A stretch of 64,000 nt of DNA from Azorinus chamasolen (taxonomy: Eukaryota; Mollusca; Bivalvia; Cardiida; Solecurtidae). A program made the translations under genes and the position numbers. The notes below the pieces were generated by a model. That model was not told where the DNA came from. It was given only the letters and a program-made list of their open reading frames with translations, and did no database searches. Location of the stretch: contig OY755244.1 of assembly GCA_963576725.1 (NCBI GenBank), positions 79,669,620 through 79,733,619 of the forward strand, in the 5' to 3' direction. Shown one piece after another: positions 55,262 through 64,000 of the stretch (positions are counted from its first letter, which is position 1; every line of letters begins with the position of its first letter).

Positions 55262-56004
55262 TGATGATAATAGAAAGACTGGTCTTGGTATTCTCATTAT
55301 AAGTATATTATTGTACTGCAAAGTAAAATCCTCGATTTTAATTGGTCAATTAGCCATGTATAAAAGCCGTGTATCCCTCTGAATTATGATGTATATATAT
55401 ACGGAGTCATGAGCAACAATGGAATTTTCCCCGTCGATGGCCTCGCTTCCTTGCTATTACAAATTAAAAATGGCCGACTATAGCTTCACTTCGTCGATTC
55501 GATCCAAACAACCGCTCTCAAACGAAATAACAAGAATTTGGGGCGGAACAAAGTTATCCATTGAGAAACATTTTTGTTATAAGTGTTGTATAACAATGTA
55601 AATGAAACCGATACTTGGCAAAGGTCTTATTCTGCTCTGATGCTGCAAATGTTGTCAAAGTGCTTGTGCCCGTACCGAATAGCCCCCAAACCCCCGCTTT
55701 TACAAAGACAATCCACACTCATTTCGATTCAGATTTTATTTATGCACATGCACAGTGCACGTAGCTGCAAATTGCAGTATAGCCGCTCCTTCCAACGCCC
55801 ATGTGTTTGAATATTACAAAACCGTCGTGTTGACGTCATCCAAATGACGTCGGAATTGCGCCATTTCCCAAATTAAGTTTAACCGTACTCATGCTGAAAA
55901 ATAGTGTCTGCTTAACTGCTGATCTGCTGAAAGTTTTACTAACCTCTGATTCTTTCAATCCTTTGAGAAACTAATCTAGCCACAAATGTAATGAGCTGGT
56001 TATT
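55262..56004. other. Unclassified, CRE-like motif
   Basis: No repeat recognised. TGACGTCA (55831-55838) is followed 5 bp later by ATGACGTC, resembling CREB/ATF sites. No transcript evidence; a 60-codon frame at 55419 has no identified domain. Confidence 0.35.
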
Positions 56005-56053
56005 ATGTCTCCCCCCATATTTATATGGGGGAGACATATTGTTTTCGTGAGAG

Positions 56054-56055
<2 letters not shown>

Positions 56056-56150
<95 letters not shown>

Positions 56151-56262
56151 GTCTGTCTGTCTGTCTGTCTGTATGTCTGTCTGTCTGTCTGTCTGCCTGT
56201 CTGTCTGTCTGTATGTCCGTCCGTCCGTCCGTCCGTCCGTCCGTCTGTCCGTCTTTCCGTCA
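56056..56262 (+). repeat. (GTCT)n/(GTCC)n microsatellite
   Basis: About 200 bp with a few interruptions (GTATGTCT, GCCTGTCT). The TCCG type is confined to the right end. Confidence 0.97.
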
Positions 56263-56264
56263 CA

Positions 56265-57180
56265 CTTTTTGTCCGGACGATAACTTCAATATGCCTGATG
56301 CCAGTTGATTGAAACTTCATATATTGAAAGAGCATAATGAGAGGAAGTGTCATGCACAAGGTCCATAACTCTGGCTTCACTAATATAGGAGTTATTGCCC
56401 CTTGTAAAAAAAACAACACTTTTTTGTCCGGACGATAACTCCTATATGGCTCATGCCATTGGATTGAAACTTCATATATGGAAAGATCATGACGAGAGGG
56501 AGTATCATACACAAGGTCCATAACTCTGGCTTCACTTATAATGGAGTTATTGCCCTTGTAAAAAAATCACTTTTTTTATCCGGACGATAACTCCTATATG
56601 GCTCATGCCATTGGATTGAAACTTCATACATGGAAAGATCATAATAAGAGAAAGTGTCATGCTTAAGGTCCATAACTCTTGTTTCACTAATATTGGAGTT
56701 ATTGCCCTTTGTAAAAAAAATCACAATTTTTTGTCAGGATGATAACTCCTATATGGCACATGCCATTGGAGTGAAACTTCATACACGGAAAGATCATGAT
56801 AAGAGAAAGTGTCATGCATAAGGTCCTTAACTCTGGCTTCAATAAATTGAGAGTTATTGCCCCTTGTACATTTGTTTAACGCTTTCTTGTCCGGATGATA
56901 ACTCCTACATGGCTCTTGACATTGTATTGAAACTTCATACATGGAAAGAGCATGATGAGAGAAAGTGTCATGAACAAGAGCCATAACTCTGGCTTCAATA
57001 CTTTTTGAGTTATTGCCCTTTTTTACATTTTTGTCCGATCAATAACTCCTGTTCGACTGATGCTATTGGAATGACATTTCATTTATGGAAAGAGCATGAT
57101 GGAAGTAAGTGTCGTGCACAAGGACCATAACTCTGGTGTCAATATTTTTGGAGTTATTAGCTGTTATCATTATCTTCTTG
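56265..57180 (+). repeat. ~155-bp tandem core repeat, ~6 copies
   Basis: GATAACTCC-type starts at about 56275, 56433, 56585, 56740, 56898 and 57041. Each unit carries ATTGAAACTTCATA and ends in GGAGTTATTGCC, so ATAACTCC and GGAGTTAT face each other in every unit. Confidence 0.9.
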
Positions 57181-57457
57181 AAACATGTAGTCTGGAAAGC
57201 GCATAATGAGGGAAAGTATCAATCATCAAGTCCATAACATATTTAGTAATTTCCCTGTACATATTGTTTTTATTAGAGGGGAGACATCCGTTTTCTTGAC
57301 AAAAACCTCTAGTTATACACGGTGAACTAGGATCGCAGAGTGATATAAGCCCTTGTCTTATAGTATGATGCCCCGAGGGGGTGGGGGGGGGGACAAAACC
57401 ACGCCTACATTAACAACGCTAATTAACTGCTACAAATATTTGCAGTATAATAAAATC

Positions 57458-57606
57458 GTTATACATATCATTGGCGGGATATCTGACTTTTTATTCCCTG
57501 CTGAGGAAAATACATGTACATGTAGCCCTAACCTAACGGCTCGGGCAACATGATTTTCCTCAGCAGGAAACAAAAACTCAGATACCACGCTAATGATCTG
57601 TATAAC
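57458..57606. mobile_element. Unclassified hairpin element, ~50-bp arms
   Basis: TTATACATATCATTGGCGGG with CCTGCTGAGGAAAAT pairs with ATTTTCCTCAGCAGG and ACGCTAATGATCTGTATAA. The loop includes ACATGTACATGT. Seen once in the window. Confidence 0.7.
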
Positions 57607-57627
57607 TAATAGTGTAAGAAGAAGCCG

Positions 57628-57905
57628 AGCCCAGCAAATAGTATAGACTCAGGTCAACTGCCAAGTGGGAAATACGTGACATATTGAGGTGACTTAATAT
57701 TGCATCATGGTCTGCTATAATGTTTTATGTAATAAATGAAATGTATCGTGGGTAAAAGGGCGTTACAGAGCAGAAAAGTATAGACTCGGATCAGCTGAGA
57801 CAGGACAAACGATACATACTTAAATCAGCTGAGAGCAAACAGTATAGACGCAGATAAAACTGCTCAAATTGATCAGGATCTTCACTATTTGCTACTTTAT
57901 GTATT
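57628..57905. mobile_element. hpB-like arms, three rearranged copies
   Basis: AGTATAGACTCAGGTCA, AGTATAGACTCGGATCAGC and CAGTATAGACGCAGAT, ending GATCAGGATCTTCACTATTT. Several unpaired left arms and one right arm. Confidence 0.5.
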
Positions 57906-57909
57906 GAAT

Positions 57910-58110
57910 TTAACCCATTTTCTCCCAGTGAATTCTTCCATGCTTATATATTGGATTAGTTAATCTTTTATCTAAGGGATATCTGACCTTAATTTTCATT
58001 TTTTTTGTTTTATATTGAAATTCCGATCAGCAAACCGTGTAGATTCTACACTAGAGTCTACACTGTTTGCCTACGTCCCATATATGGGATCGTTGGAGTA
58101 AATAGGCTAA
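57910..58110. mobile_element. hpD MITE, inverted, palindrome collapsed
   Basis: TTAACCCATTTTCTCCCAGT start and GAGTAAATAGGCTAA end. The unique arms align with 31460-31689 in reverse orientation, including TCCCATATATGGGA. The central palindrome is reduced to GTGTAGATTCTACACTAG. Confidence 0.85.
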
Positions 58111-58192
58111 AGTTATCAAAATGGTGCCTAATTTAATTATTCAATTGTTTAATTTTTCAGCTGTCCTAACCGGTGGCGAGGAAAGATCGGGT

Positions 58193-58335
58193 ATAGAGGT
58201 CCAGATAAGATGCGTAAATTAAAAGAAACTTCAAGAATGACTTTATTTCTCCACCAACACCCTATGTTGTGAGACTGTGAGAATCGTCTCGAAGAGACCA
58301 CAAAGGGTTGGGGGGAGAAATGACGATTTTAATAT
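58193..58335. mobile_element. hpF element, palindrome decayed
   Basis: GAGGTCCAGATAAGATGCG, TTTATTTCTCCACCAAC and GAATCGTCTCGAAGAGACC, with most of the GTGGTCACAAC arm gone. Confidence 0.7.
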
Positions 58336-58439
58336 TTGAGTACGCATATTTACTGTTGCTCTGTTTGGGTGTCAGAATATATTTTTTAAATTAAATACAA
58401 AGATACAATATGAATGTAAAACAGCCTTGAATCATGGCG

Positions 58440-58592
58440 AGATGTTGGACTACATAAATGTGGGCCCTAGTTGTATATATATATAATATACTATTACGTG
58501 TCATGTCATGAAACTATTGGATATACACACATGATGCAATGATGTACTTAATGTACAAATTGCTAATAAAGATTCTGTTCTGTTCTGTATAC
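58440..58592 (+). mobile_element. LINE 3' tail
   Basis: ATGATGTACTTAATGTAC, then AATTGCTAATAAAGATTCTG and a (TTCTG)n end. An AATAAA signal just before a short repeat tail is typical of non-LTR retrotransposon ends; no coding part is attached. Confidence 0.6.
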
Positions 58593-58819
58593 AACGATTA
58601 ATTATGAATTCACCCGTAAAAGGTCAGAGGTTAAAAATTGTAATTTCAATGGTCTCCATTCATGGACTATAATTTACCAGTGCGTCAAAACACTTATAAC
58701 GACAAACGGGCTTATGACACGCTTTTTTTCTGATAGACTAGCCTAATTACTCTCAATATTCAGACAAACTTAGGCAAATATTGCAGACCCAGATCAAACA
58801 GCTCTTGATGGTATCTAGG

Positions 58820-58990
58820 TTAACCCATTGGTGCCCTATGCCCCTTAAAAAGGATATAAGAAAACAGTGTAGACCCAGGTCAGAGAGCTCCTTCAGGAGC
58901 CCTCTAATCAGGATCTGCACTGTTTGTTTTCTGAATTCATCGATGTCAATGGCGTATACCAGCTAATATTTTTGTTTGCTATGTCCCTCC
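58820..58990. mobile_element. hpD-like hairpin MITE
   Basis: TTAACCCATTGGTGCCC start. Palindrome 58863-58928: GTAGACCCAGGTCAGAGAGC against CCTCTAATCAGGATCTGCAC, apex CTCCTTCAGGAG. Far end not resolved. Confidence 0.72.
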
Positions 58991-59080
58991 GACACGAAAC
59001 AGGGATGGGTTCCAACATATGATCTGGATGTGGTTTCCTTTATGTTGCAGTATTTACTTTAATATGGGTGTCAAACTATA

Positions 59081-59290
59081 TACAGTAAAACGCCTCTAAT
59101 GCGACCATAAAAAACGGGCAAAATTCTGGGAAGCAGAGACAGGTGGTAGCTTAATGCAGGGCGAAAGTTATGCAGAAAGCTTCTATATAGGAGCTTTCTG
59201 CATAACTTTCGTCCTGCACTAAGCAACTACCTGCATATTAAGACAGTTATGGTTATTTTTAAGTGCTCGCATTAGAGTGGTTCTACTGTA
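59081..59290. mobile_element. hpA MITE, 210 bp
   Basis: TACAGTAAAACGCCTCTAAT start and AGAGTGGTTCTACTGTA end. Core GGTAGC against GCAACT (fixed mismatch), apex GCTTCTATATAGGAGC. Confidence 0.92.
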
Positions 59291-59339
59291 TATTTGTGTA
59301 CCTATCACAATCAGTTGGAAAGACTAACAGTTTAATATG

Positions 59340-59552
59340 TACATTAAAAAACCCTCTAATGCGATTACCTAACATAGGTATAATTCTGGGTGGTAGAGGC
59401 AGGTGGTAGCTTAATGCAGGACAAAAGTAATGCATAAAGCTCCTAGGGGAGCTTTCTGCATTACTTTTGTCCTGCATTAAGCAACCACCTGCTTATAAGG
59501 ACATCCATGTTTATTCATTATTAAGTGGTCGCATTAGAGGGGTTCTACTGTA
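59340..59552. mobile_element. hpA MITE, 213 bp
   Basis: TACATTAAAAAACCCTCTAA start and AGAGGGGTTCTACTGTA end. Fixed mismatch GGTAGC against GCAACC, apex GCTCCTAGGGGAGC. Three extra bases (ATT) by the right arm explain the length. Confidence 0.92.
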
Positions 59553-59559
59553 GTTTGTC

Positions 59560-59633
59560 ATACAGGAGCCATCTGATCTGAGTTTACGCTGTTAGCAAAA
59601 GAGTGAAAATGGGTCTATACCCGGTAAAGGATT
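59560..59633. mobile_element. hpB right-half fragment
   Basis: CAGGAGCCATCTGATCTGAG and TTTACGCTGTTAGC, then GGTAAAGGATTAA. Confidence 0.65.
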
Positions 59634-59844
59634 AATCCTTACAACGCTAAATTTTCAAATGGACTATTCCAAATTTCAAACAGATCAAACTTATGGTGAC
59701 TTTTTAGGGATTTTTCGAAAGTACCCTGTAACATGACAAACAGTGCAAACCCTGATGAGAGGGCTGCTCTAAGTCTCATCTGGGTTAACTCTGTTTGCAA
59801 AGGACAGGACATAAGTGACTCGTGTCCAGCACTGTAAGGGTTAA
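59632..59844. mobile_element. hpG MITE, 213 bp
   Basis: TTAATCCTTACAACGC start and CAGCACTGTAAGGGTTAA end. Arms AACCCTGATGAGAGG and TCTCATCTGGGTT, apex shortened. Aligns along its length with 43588-43800. Confidence 0.85.
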
Positions 59845-59899
59845 ATAATGCATGGTTTGACTGAGAAACGTCCTACTAGTAGGGAACAAAAAGCCTGAT

Positions 59900-60640
59900 T
59901 TTGGCAGATTTTGTTACCTGATTTACAATAACTCCATATTTCACATATATAAACTTTACACCTTACCTAACATTTTTAGAAGGGTGGCAGAACATTCCCA
60001 ATAACATTCTGGTGGAAATCGTGGTTTCCATAGCAACAAGCTTTAAAATGATATACAAAATTTAAAAGGACTGCCAGTTTGCTTATGGATGTAAATATGT
60101 CCCCATTGTTTACTCTTTGGAAATGAGAGATGGCTAGTGTTTATTTGAAATTAAATTAAAATAAATATTTCCTCAATGACTGGTTACTATGGCAATAACG
60201 TATGTAATTTTGCCCAATTTTTCACTTTTTTGAAAACAAATCCTTATTGTCTTTTCTAAATGTCTAAATAATGAATTATTGTAAGACCTTGCTATTTATT
60301 TAAAAAATTACGCAAATATTATGTTAACATTCTGGGACACAGATATGGTTGCCATGGCAACCAAAATATTCTTAAAATGATATGAAATTCATTTGTGGTT
60401 CTAAAATTGACATTTTCTAGTGAATTATAAAGTTAGCCTACATTTTCTTTTTACAGCATGTTTGTCTTGTTATTTGTATAAAGTATTGGTGTGGTCTTCC
60501 ATGTGATTATTGTTGGAACATTTTATTTACAAATTAACAGTAAACATATCCTTTGTTACCATGGCAACGGCTATAAAAGAACTATTTTTAGTGATTTTTG
60601 CACATTATTTTCGAATTATTTACAATTTTTATCAAGTTTT
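59900..60640 (+). repeat. Diverged ~160-bp repeats with GTTGCCATGGCAAC-like sites
   Basis: Sites at 60024-60037, 60183-60196, 60348-60361 (perfect) and 60555-60568 are spaced 159, 165 and 207 bp. The surrounding sequence is too diverged to delimit units. Overlapping frames at 60491-60882 are not convincing genes. Confidence 0.55.
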
Positions 60641-60692
60641 TTCCATCATTGTATCAAACAAACAATTCGATTCAAGACGACTGTCTATTTGT

Positions 60693-60785
60693 AGCTCACC
60701 TGGCACAACGTGCCAAGGCGAGCTATTGTGATCATCATGTGTCGGTCGTCAGGCGTCGTCCATCGTGTGTCGTCTGTCGTCAATA
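60693..60785 (+). repeat. Hairpin plus (GTCGTC)-rich tract of a pearl-like element
   Basis: AGCTCACCTGGCAC pairs with GTGCCAAGGCGAGCT (60693-60724). GTCGTCAGGCGTCGTCC and GTGTCGTCTGTCGTC follow, then a core beginning GTGACATCCCCTC. Confidence 0.7.
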
Positions 60786-61560
60786 TTTTATTTCAAGTGA
60801 CATCCCCTCTAACATTATATTGTCAAATGTAATGAAACTTTCCAAGGATGGTCTTTGGGTGATTCTCTGTCAAAATAGCTAAAAAAATGTGGATACATGT
60901 AGAACTCTGGTTGCCATGGCAACCAAAAGAAAAATATTCTAACCTCTTCTTCTCCGAAACTGGTGGTCAGGTTTCAAAATAATTTGATTGGAATAATCAT
61001 TAGGTGACTATCTTTCCAAGTAGCTAAAATCATGACAATATCTAAAACAACATGGCCGCTAGGGGGCGGGGCCTGTTTGTCTATATAGAAAACATAGCAA
61101 CATTTTAAAACTCCTCTTCACTAAAACCAATTGTATGACTTCAGAATAATTTTATTGGAATAATCATTTGGTAACCACCTCCCAAAATAGCTAAAATGGT
61201 TTGAAACCATGTGGAACTCTGGTTGCCATGACAACCAAAAGAAAACAATATTTAAATTCTCAGTGTTGATATACTTACTGGTCATTCGGGATCATTGGTT
61301 TTTATGTTATTAATTTTGAAAATTGAATACTGCTTAAGTCGGTGCTAGGGGGCGTGAGTAGTGTTGCATTTTTAATAACTAGTCACGAACAGACTCAATA
61401 AAACTGAGTCTGCAGTTTTCTCCTTTCGTATTACTACTTATGCTTTCGAAGGATCCCCCACTTTCAGAATATATTTCTACAAACGATGGTCAGATTTCGA
61501 AATAAGTTGATGGGAATAATCATTTGATGACTCTACCAAAATAGCTGAAACAGTGACTGA
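60786..61560 (+). repeat. ~160-bp core repeats with X-box-like palindromes
   Basis: ATTGGAATAATCATTAGG-like words at about 60988 and 61155 and a variant near 61515, each followed by AAAATAGCTAAAA. GTTGCCATGGCAAC at 60910-60923 and GTTGCCATGACAAC at 61222-61235. Confidence 0.6.
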
Positions 61561-61836
61561 ATTATCAAACTGATTTTCCATCACCTGAGCTTTGTTTGGT
61601 TGGCAAGTCCACCCTCATACATTGTGGACAGACACGCCCTTGGTCGTGAAGGGATTTCAGGAGCTTACACTGTACACATGCAAAACCAATTGAGGCTCGT
61701 GTACGAAGCGATTCTTCAATGCTAAGCTAGCTGTCAGTGTTAGGGGGATATTTGAACACAAAAACCGTATGCAAATACTTGGATTTTCAATAGTTATGAG
61801 CTGTTTAAGTCTGCAATAAACTGACATGTAATTATA

Positions 61837-62400
61837 CCCCCACTTCTAAAGAAGTGGGGGCTATATTGGAATCGCGTGTGTCCGTCCGTCCTTCCGTCCG
61901 TCCATCCACCCGTCCATCCGGAACATTACACCTTAAGTATTATAGGCACAACTGTGAATTTTCATAATTATGTGGATAGATGGTGATGAGAGTATGTGCA
62001 GTCAACAAGGGTTGTAACTTTAAATTCATTTCGAGGGAGTTATTCCCCTTAGTTACTTTTCAGAAGCAATTTTTTGTCCGGAGCAGAACTTGTCAAGTAT
62101 TGTAGAAACAACTGTGAAACTTTATATATGGAGAGAGGGTGATGAGAGGATGTGCTGGCAATAAGGGTTGCAACTCTAAATTAATGTTTGAGGGAGTTAT
62201 TCCCCTTAGTTACTTTCCAGAAGCAATTTTAGTTCGGAGCATAACTTCTCAAGTATTGTAGGCACAACTGTGCAACTTTCTATATGAGTGGATAGAGGGT
62301 GATGAGAGGATGTGCAGTCAGTAAGGGTTGTAACTCTAAATTCATTTTTGAGGGAGTTATTCCCCAGTTACTTTTTAGAAGCAATTTGTTTGTCTGGAGC
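61837..62400 (+). mobile_element. Pearl-like element: hairpin, TCCG tract, three ~155-bp cores
   Basis: CCCCCACTTC-TAAA-GAAGTGGGGG hairpin (61837-61860), GTCCGTCCGTCCTTCCG tract (61880-61918). Cores open GTCCGGAGCAGAACTTG (about 62078), GTTCGGAGCATAACTTC (62232) and GTCTGGAGCATAACTTC (62391). The cores end GAGGGAGTTATTCCCC, comparable to GGAGTTATTGCCC in the 56005 element. It is cut by the Penelope-like repeat near 62430. Confidence 0.72.
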
Positions 62401-62429
62401 ATAACTTCTCAAAAGTACAAAAATGAGTC

Positions 62430-62917
62430 ATGCAGGAAACACCACATACAGAACAAACACTCGCCCGAACAGCAACACAAGGAAACAGCAAATGTACATA
62501 GGTAGAAAAAACAACAAGAGACGCACAAAGACAAAACAAACATACAATAGGAGGAAGATGGAAGTACCGCCTTGGAACGGTCAGTGACAAAAGTCACCGG
62601 GGGTTTAAACCGGTTTATGGGCGCCCAACCTCACCCTTATTCCATCCCCATCCTAAAAGACAAACAGTGTAAATAAACGTATCCCCTCTCCGACTAATCT
62701 ACAACAACCGCGACAGCAAATACAGTGGTAAAGTGCATGTAAACAAAAAACATTTAATTGAACATACCGTATCCACCTATCGCTAGTGTACTCAATGATT
62801 GAGCTGCAAACAGAGTAACTGTAGAAAAGTAATAAAGGGTACGACAAAAATGAAATAGTACAGATATCCGACGTTCTCCTTCCATTTCTGGATTTAAGAG
62901 GTCGCCTTCATAGAGTA
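62430..62917 (-). mobile_element. 3' region of the Penelope-like element
   Basis: Non-coding sequence downstream of the RT stop on the minus strand. Its distal part (62430-62605) recurs, inverted, at 47058-47235 without any RT, which suggests a 5'-truncated copy or terminal repeat there. Confidence 0.6.
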
Positions 62918-64000
62918 CTAAACCTTTCTTGTCGGCGTACATGCAAAGAGGCCAGCGTGATTGCCAACTGTAAAAGGGTTCACAACCAAACATGCAGTAT
63001 GTTGTAGTAATACAGGATCATATCCCTTTTTAATGAATTGTTTTATATATTTGATGAACAAAGTGAGAAAATGGGTATGTCCAATAATTTTACGAAGTTT
63101 GTAAATCACATCACCATAAAATTCAGGATGTGAAATACCGTGTCGCAAAAGTACCTTGAGATTACATTTGTACTTGCCAATAAGCGAGAGATTTCGATAG
63201 TAAAATTTAGAGAAAGTTTTTCTTAGTTTATGGTATCTATATCCTTGTTTAAGCAGTTTTTCAGTTAAAATGAGATTTCGACTGTTAAAATCGTCAATAG
63301 ATGAACAAGCTCTAGCAAAACGAATAAGTTGAGATATATAAACCCCGTAAGATGGAGCACGGGGAACATCCCCGTCAAGATGAGGAAAAGTTACAATATT
63401 AAAATCAAAATCATCTCTTTTGTCATATATTTTAGAAGAAATCATTCCATTATTAATTTTAAGGTCTAGGTCAAGAAACGCTGCATAATTGTCGGACGGG
63501 TTAGTTTTATTCAATTTGAGTTCTTTAGGATAAATTGTAGGAATCAGAGCATCAAAGAAAGGGTTATCTAAGTTAAAAATATCATCCAAATATCGACAAG
63601 TTTCATTGAAGGCTTTTATAACATCTTCTTGTGATTGAGGATTCAAACTCAACATGAAATCTCTCTCATAGCAGTACAAAAACAAATCTGCGACAAGTGG
63701 TGCACAATTCGTACCCATGGGAATACCAATTACCTGACGGTATATAGCATTCCCATAACGTACAAATATGTTATCCAAAAGAAGGTTAGTGCTTCGCAAA
63801 CTTCTGAGCAAGTCCAATTGGTGTAATATTTCATTTGCTCGTCAGTAAAGAAAGCTTTTTCAGCATTACATGCCAAGAATGATGTTTTTTCTCGGGCAAA
63901 TACTTTCTGGATCAAGTTAGTAAGCTTATCCTTAATTAAAATATGAGGAAGAGATGTGTACAGAGTAGAAAAATCGTACGTGCTTACAGTGGATGCAAGA
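62918..64000 (-). pseudogene. Reverse transcriptase of a Penelope-like retroelement, frameshifted, 5'-truncated by window
   Basis: Copies RNA into DNA for retrotransposition. Reading leftwards from 64000, one frame carries YDFSTLYTSLPH (RT motif A) and continues to about 63780. A 299-residue frame ending at 62918 then carries GIPMGTNCAPLVADLFL (motif B region, residues 31-47), YLDD (76-79, catalytic aspartates present) and FLDLDLKINNG. The C-terminal part includes PSYGVYISQLIRFARACS and LLQHTACLVVNPFTV. The frames meet at an AAAA run (63777-63780), where one missing base explains the shift, so this copy is probably dead. No GIY-YIG endonuclease is visible downstream. The IPMGTNCAP/YLDD set is what I associate with Penelope-like elements; the exact clade is unsure. 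Confidence 0.85.

Larger units (their letters stand above)
56005..57312 (+). mobile_element. Pearl-like element: hairpin, (TCTG/TCCG)n, ~155-bp cores
   Basis: Starts with the palindrome formed by ATGTCTCCCCCCATATTTAT and its return (56005-56037). A long (GTCT)n then (GTCC)n tract follows (56056-56262). Then come about six ~155-bp tandem cores opening GTCCGGACGATAACTCC and closing GGAGTTATTGCCC. The far end has GAGGGGAGACATCC, partly inverted to the start. The 166-, 95-, 92- and 84-codon frames here simply translate the microsatellite. Bivalve pearl elements share this plan; relationship inferred. Confidence 0.72.

Noticed and set aside
55831..55851. Promoter with CRE sites
   Set aside because: One exact TGACGTCA and a half site are too little without a nearby credible gene; kept only as a note.
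56021..56521. Open frames of 84-166 codons with cysteine/serine or threonine/aspartate/arginine repeats
   Set aside because: They are plain translations of the (TCTG/TCCG)n microsatellite in several frames and of the core repeat beside it.

Overview
This is eukaryotic, AT-rich, repeat-dominated DNA with no convincing cellular gene. A bivalve mollusc is the best guess, by inference: the repeats combine (TCTG/TCCG)n tracts with ~155-bp tandem cores as in bivalve 'pearl' elements, TACATGTA-type motifs are common, there is a Penelope-like reverse transcriptase, and a LINE tail ends in (TTCTG)n. Almost all open frames are under 130 codons and fall inside repeats. The only clear coding sequence is a broken reverse transcriptase at the right edge (62918-64000, minus); a second, decayed LINE RT lies at 40780-41375.

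The window is a mosaic of short non-autonomous hairpin transposons. I use working names. hpA: TA-flanked, typically 209 bp, ends ACAGTARAACC (Tc1/mariner-pogo style), central ~95-bp palindrome. hpB, hpC, hpD, hpE and hpG: TTAA-flanked, ends CCCTTT or CCCATT (piggyBac style), 200-250 bp, each with its own central palindrome. hpF: a 56-bp palindrome with arms GTTGTGACCACTC. Several families share an apex at or near GCTCCTATAGGAGC, and two groups keep one fixed mismatch in an otherwise paired stem.

Layout: 1-11170 is hairpin-element mosaic with a possible 2.1-kb CpG-ended element (2150-4244). 11179-27078 is a 15.9-kb foldback element: two oppositely oriented arrays of a ~68-bp unit, hairpin-capped identical termini, a 5.2-kb centre with further inverted repeats, and a 9-bp target duplication TCAATTCAT on each side. 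27100-35640 is hairpin mosaic with two simple-sequence arrays. 36370-37300, 56005-57312, 59900-61560 and 61837-62400 are pearl-like elements built from a hairpin, a pyrimidine-rich microsatellite and ~155-bp cores. 37300-39750 is the longest stretch without a recognisable repeat. 41996-55261 is hairpin mosaic with a 54-bp satellite grown from one hpA arm. 57300-59850 is mosaic again. The right edge holds a Penelope-like retroelement.

Nothing works together as a pathway. What the window shows is how hairpin transposons, foldback arrays and microsatellite-bearing elements are built, nested and decay.
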